DNA of 5,679 nucleotides. It comes from an uncultured Burkholderiales bacterium. GTDB taxonomy: Bacteria > Pseudomonadota > Gammaproteobacteria > Burkholderiales > Burkholderiaceae_E. The position numbers were made by a program, and so were the translations under genes. The notes beneath the pieces are model-generated. The model was not told the DNA's origin and made no database searches. It saw only the letters and a list, made by a program, of their open reading frames with translations. How positions within the stretch are numbered: the first letter of the stretch is position 1; each line of letters opens with the position of its first letter. Shown here piece by piece: positions 4,105 through 5,679 of this stretch. The stretch covers positions 1 through 5,679 of the forward strand of contig CAIKZV010000048.1 of the NCBI GenBank assembly GCA_903831925.1, read 5' to 3'.

Positions 4105-5679
4105 ATGAACGGCGGGCCACGCGTGTCTGCCGCCTTCGATTTGCCCGACGGCACGGGTTTGCCTGCGCCGCGCGGGCAGTCGCCGTTGACGCAGGCTGGA
4201 AGCGGTGAGCGCAGCGATACCGGTTCACCGCAGCGCCTCGGTGAGCGGCCCATCAGGCCTTGCAGCGACGACGTCTGGGCGCGCTATGCCACCCCAGGCG
4301 CGGCCTGGAGCGTTCTGGCCTTGTCGCTTGGCATGACCTGGCTGGCCTGGCGGTTCGGATTCGATCGCGACACGCTGGATGGCGCGGCCAGCGCCGCCAG
4401 CGTGACGGCACGCAACGCCGTGGCGATTTGCGGGACGACCGCCAGCCTGCTGATGTTTGGCATCGTCTGGGCGATCGGTGGCACACGTCGCCGCGCGCTC
4501 GCGATCGCCGACCGCATGACGCTGGCACTGCGCCAGGCCAATGACACCCTGGAGGCCCGGGTCGCCGAGCGGACCGCCCTGCTCCAGGACAGCAATCAGC
4601 GACTGGCCGCGGTCAATGAACAGTTGCGGGCGGTCAATCTGTCCTTCGGCGGCCTGAGCGCGCCCGGGCCGGTGGCCGAGCGGCTCACCGCTGCGGCCAT
4701 CAGGCTGCGCACGATCGTGCCGGCAGAAATCGCGCTGGCGGTTGCCTTCCGGCTCGATGCGGTGGCGGCGCCCGAGCCCGAGATCGGGCTGGACGCCGAC
4801 GAGTCGGTGCCCCTGGCCGAACGCCAGCGCTGGTCAGCCGCCGCCGTCGAATCGGATCGCGCCGGTCTGGCGCCAACGCCGATCGGCGGCCTGCTCGTCC
4901 ATCAGCTTCAGGTGCCGCTGCTCGATGGCAAGGACCATGTCCTCGGCTATCTGATGCTGGGGCGCGATGTCGGCGGGTTTGCCGCCGAAGAAGCGGCGGT
5001 GCTGACGCAGTTCGCCTTGCTGGTGGCCTCGTCGCTGTCGGTTCACGAGACCCTGGCGCGCGAGCGCATCGCCCGCGCCGAAGCGCAGCGGGCCGATCGG
5101 GCCAAGGAAGAAATGCTGGCGATCGTCTCGCACGAACTGCGAACACCGCTCAATGCGATTCAGGGCTGGCTGCACGCCCTGCGGCGCCGGCGCGCGGGCG
5201 ACAACGAGCTGCTCGAGCGGGCGGTCGAGGTCATCCAGCGCAATCTCGACACCCAGGTTCAGCTGGTCGACGATCTGCTCGATACCGCCCGCATCGTCAA
5301 CGGCAACCTGCGGCTGTCCCTGCAGCCGATGAACCTGTCACGGCTGCTTCAGGCCTCGGTCGACAGCGCACAACCGCTGGCCGAGGCGCGTCGCGTCGAG
5401 TTGTCACTGACCATGGATGCGCAGGCCTATGAAACCGTCGGCGATCCGGTCCGGCTCGAACAGGTGATCTGGAACCTGCTGGTCAATGCAGTCAAGTTCA
5501 CGCCGCCCGACGGACATATCCAGGTGCGGCTCAAACGACTTGGCTGGCTCGCCCAGCTGGAGATCGAAGATGACGGCGAAGGCATCGACCCGGCCTTCCT
5601 GCCGAATGCCTTCGAGCGCTTCCAGCAGGCCGACACCACCAGCACGCGCCGCGCGGGTGGCCTGGGTCTGGGCCTGGCG
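4105..5679 (+). CDS. Membrane-bound sensor histidine kinase (2 TM, GAF-like, HisKA, HATPase), 3' partial
   Basis: Frame 1 is open from 4027 to the window end; from ATG 4105 the visible part is 525 residues. A Pro/Gly/Ser-rich cytoplasmic leader (1-60) is followed by two membrane helices (about 66-84, AAWSVLALSLGMTWLAWRF, and about 105-126) with a short external loop of about 20 residues. A coiled coil follows (about 133-178), then a GAF-like region (about 185-318), HisKA with H343 in VSHELRTPLNAIQGW, and HATPase_c with N461 (NLLVNAVKFT), G1 box DDGEGI (489-494), F-box FERFQQAD (503-510) and the start of the G2 box (518-525), where the window stops. The class is the one often followed by C-terminal receiver domains, so a hybrid kinase is possible but unseen. 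It begins 49 bases after the DUF883 gene on the same strand and may share its operon. With so small an external loop, it probably senses inside the cell or membrane. Confidence 0.9.
   Translation, partial: MNGGPRVSAAFDLPDGTGLPAPRGQSPLTQAGSGERSDTGSPQRLGERPIRPCSDDVWARYATPGAAWSVLALSLGMTWLAWRFGFDRDTLDGAASAASVTARNAVAICGTTASLLMFGIVWAIGGTRRRALAIADRMTLALRQANDTLEARVAERTALLQDSNQRLAAVNEQLRAVNLSFGGLSAPGPVAERLTAAAIRLRTIVPAEIALAVAFRLDAVAAPEPEIGLDADESVPLAERQRWSAAAVESDRAGLAPTPIGGLLVHQLQVPLLDGKDHVLGYLMLGRDVGGFAAEEAAVLTQFALLVASSLSVHETLARERIARAEAQRADRAKEEMLAIVSHELRTPLNAIQGWLHALRRRRAGDNELLERAVEVIQRNLDTQVQLVDDLLDTARIVNGNLRLSLQPMNLSRLLQASVDSAQPLAEARRVELSLTMDAQAYETVGDPVRLEQVIWNLLVNAVKFTPPDGHIQVRLKRLGWLAQLEIEDDGEGIDPAFLPNAFERFQQADTTSTRRAGGLGLGLA

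Noticed and set aside
4260..5175. Several open frames on both strands within the large kinase
   Set aside because: All lie over frame 1, which encodes continuous membrane, coiled-coil, GAF-like and kinase domains. Their products are Arg/Pro-rich shadows.
1..5679. tRNA, rRNA, CRISPR array, insertion sequence or toxin-antitoxin pair
   Set aside because: No cloverleaf, rRNA-like block, regularly spaced repeats, transposase motifs or recognisable toxin/antitoxin pair seen on either strand.

Overview
The window reads as two unrelated pieces of DNA joined at about position 1540-1553. Positions 1 to about 1545 are AT-richer: two 60-base lines I counted by hand gave about 45% G+C (541-600) and 28% (1201-1260). 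This part carries a same-strand string of very small, tightly packed genes with start/stop overlaps, like the small-gene regions of tailed phages, most plausibly a T4-like or cyanophage-like virus. From about 1550 to the end the DNA is GC-rich (line 4861-4920 is about 72% G+C). It carries signalling genes of a free-living proteobacterium; a beta- or gammaproteobacterium is my guess. The switch is abrupt and falls inside two coding regions at once: a phage gene loses its natural 3' end and a receiver-domain gene loses its first few codons. A chimeric assembly is the simplest explanation, with a rare illegitimate recombination as the alternative.

Phage-like part (1 to about 1545): the 3' end of an unknown gene (1-162); an 87-residue protein starting in a TGATG overlap (162-425); a 60-residue protein (487-669) behind a G-free leader with an 11-base tandem repeat; a compact promoter region with two nested palindromes and an extended -10 (680-733); a 109-residue protein (771-1100); a 41-residue single-span membrane peptide (1141-1266); and, overlapping it by ATGA, a protein cut off by the junction (from 1263). 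None has a function I can name. The peptide and the partial first gene are easy to miss because they are short or incomplete.

Bacterial part (about 1550 to 5679): a stand-alone receiver domain lacking its first beta strand (to 1915); a 125-base convergent intergenic region with two strong GC hairpins; a NarL/FixJ-type response regulator on the minus strand (2041-2697); divergent from it, a soluble NarX/DegS-type histidine kinase (2784-3626, GTG start preferred); 21 bases later a DUF883/ElaB-YqjD-type tail-anchored membrane protein (3648-4055); and then a membrane-bound GAF-like/HisKA/HATPase sensor kinase that runs off the window (4105-5679).

The soluble kinase and the divergent LuxR-type regulator are the natural two-component pair. 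The DUF883 protein sits in the kinase's operon and the second, membrane-bound kinase follows in the same direction. The cluster therefore looks like a small signalling hub with two kinases, one DNA-binding regulator, one stand-alone receiver and one stress-type membrane protein. Its signal cannot be read from the sequence. I found no tRNA, rRNA, CRISPR array, insertion sequence, integrase or attachment site. I see no convincing new defence or mobile system.
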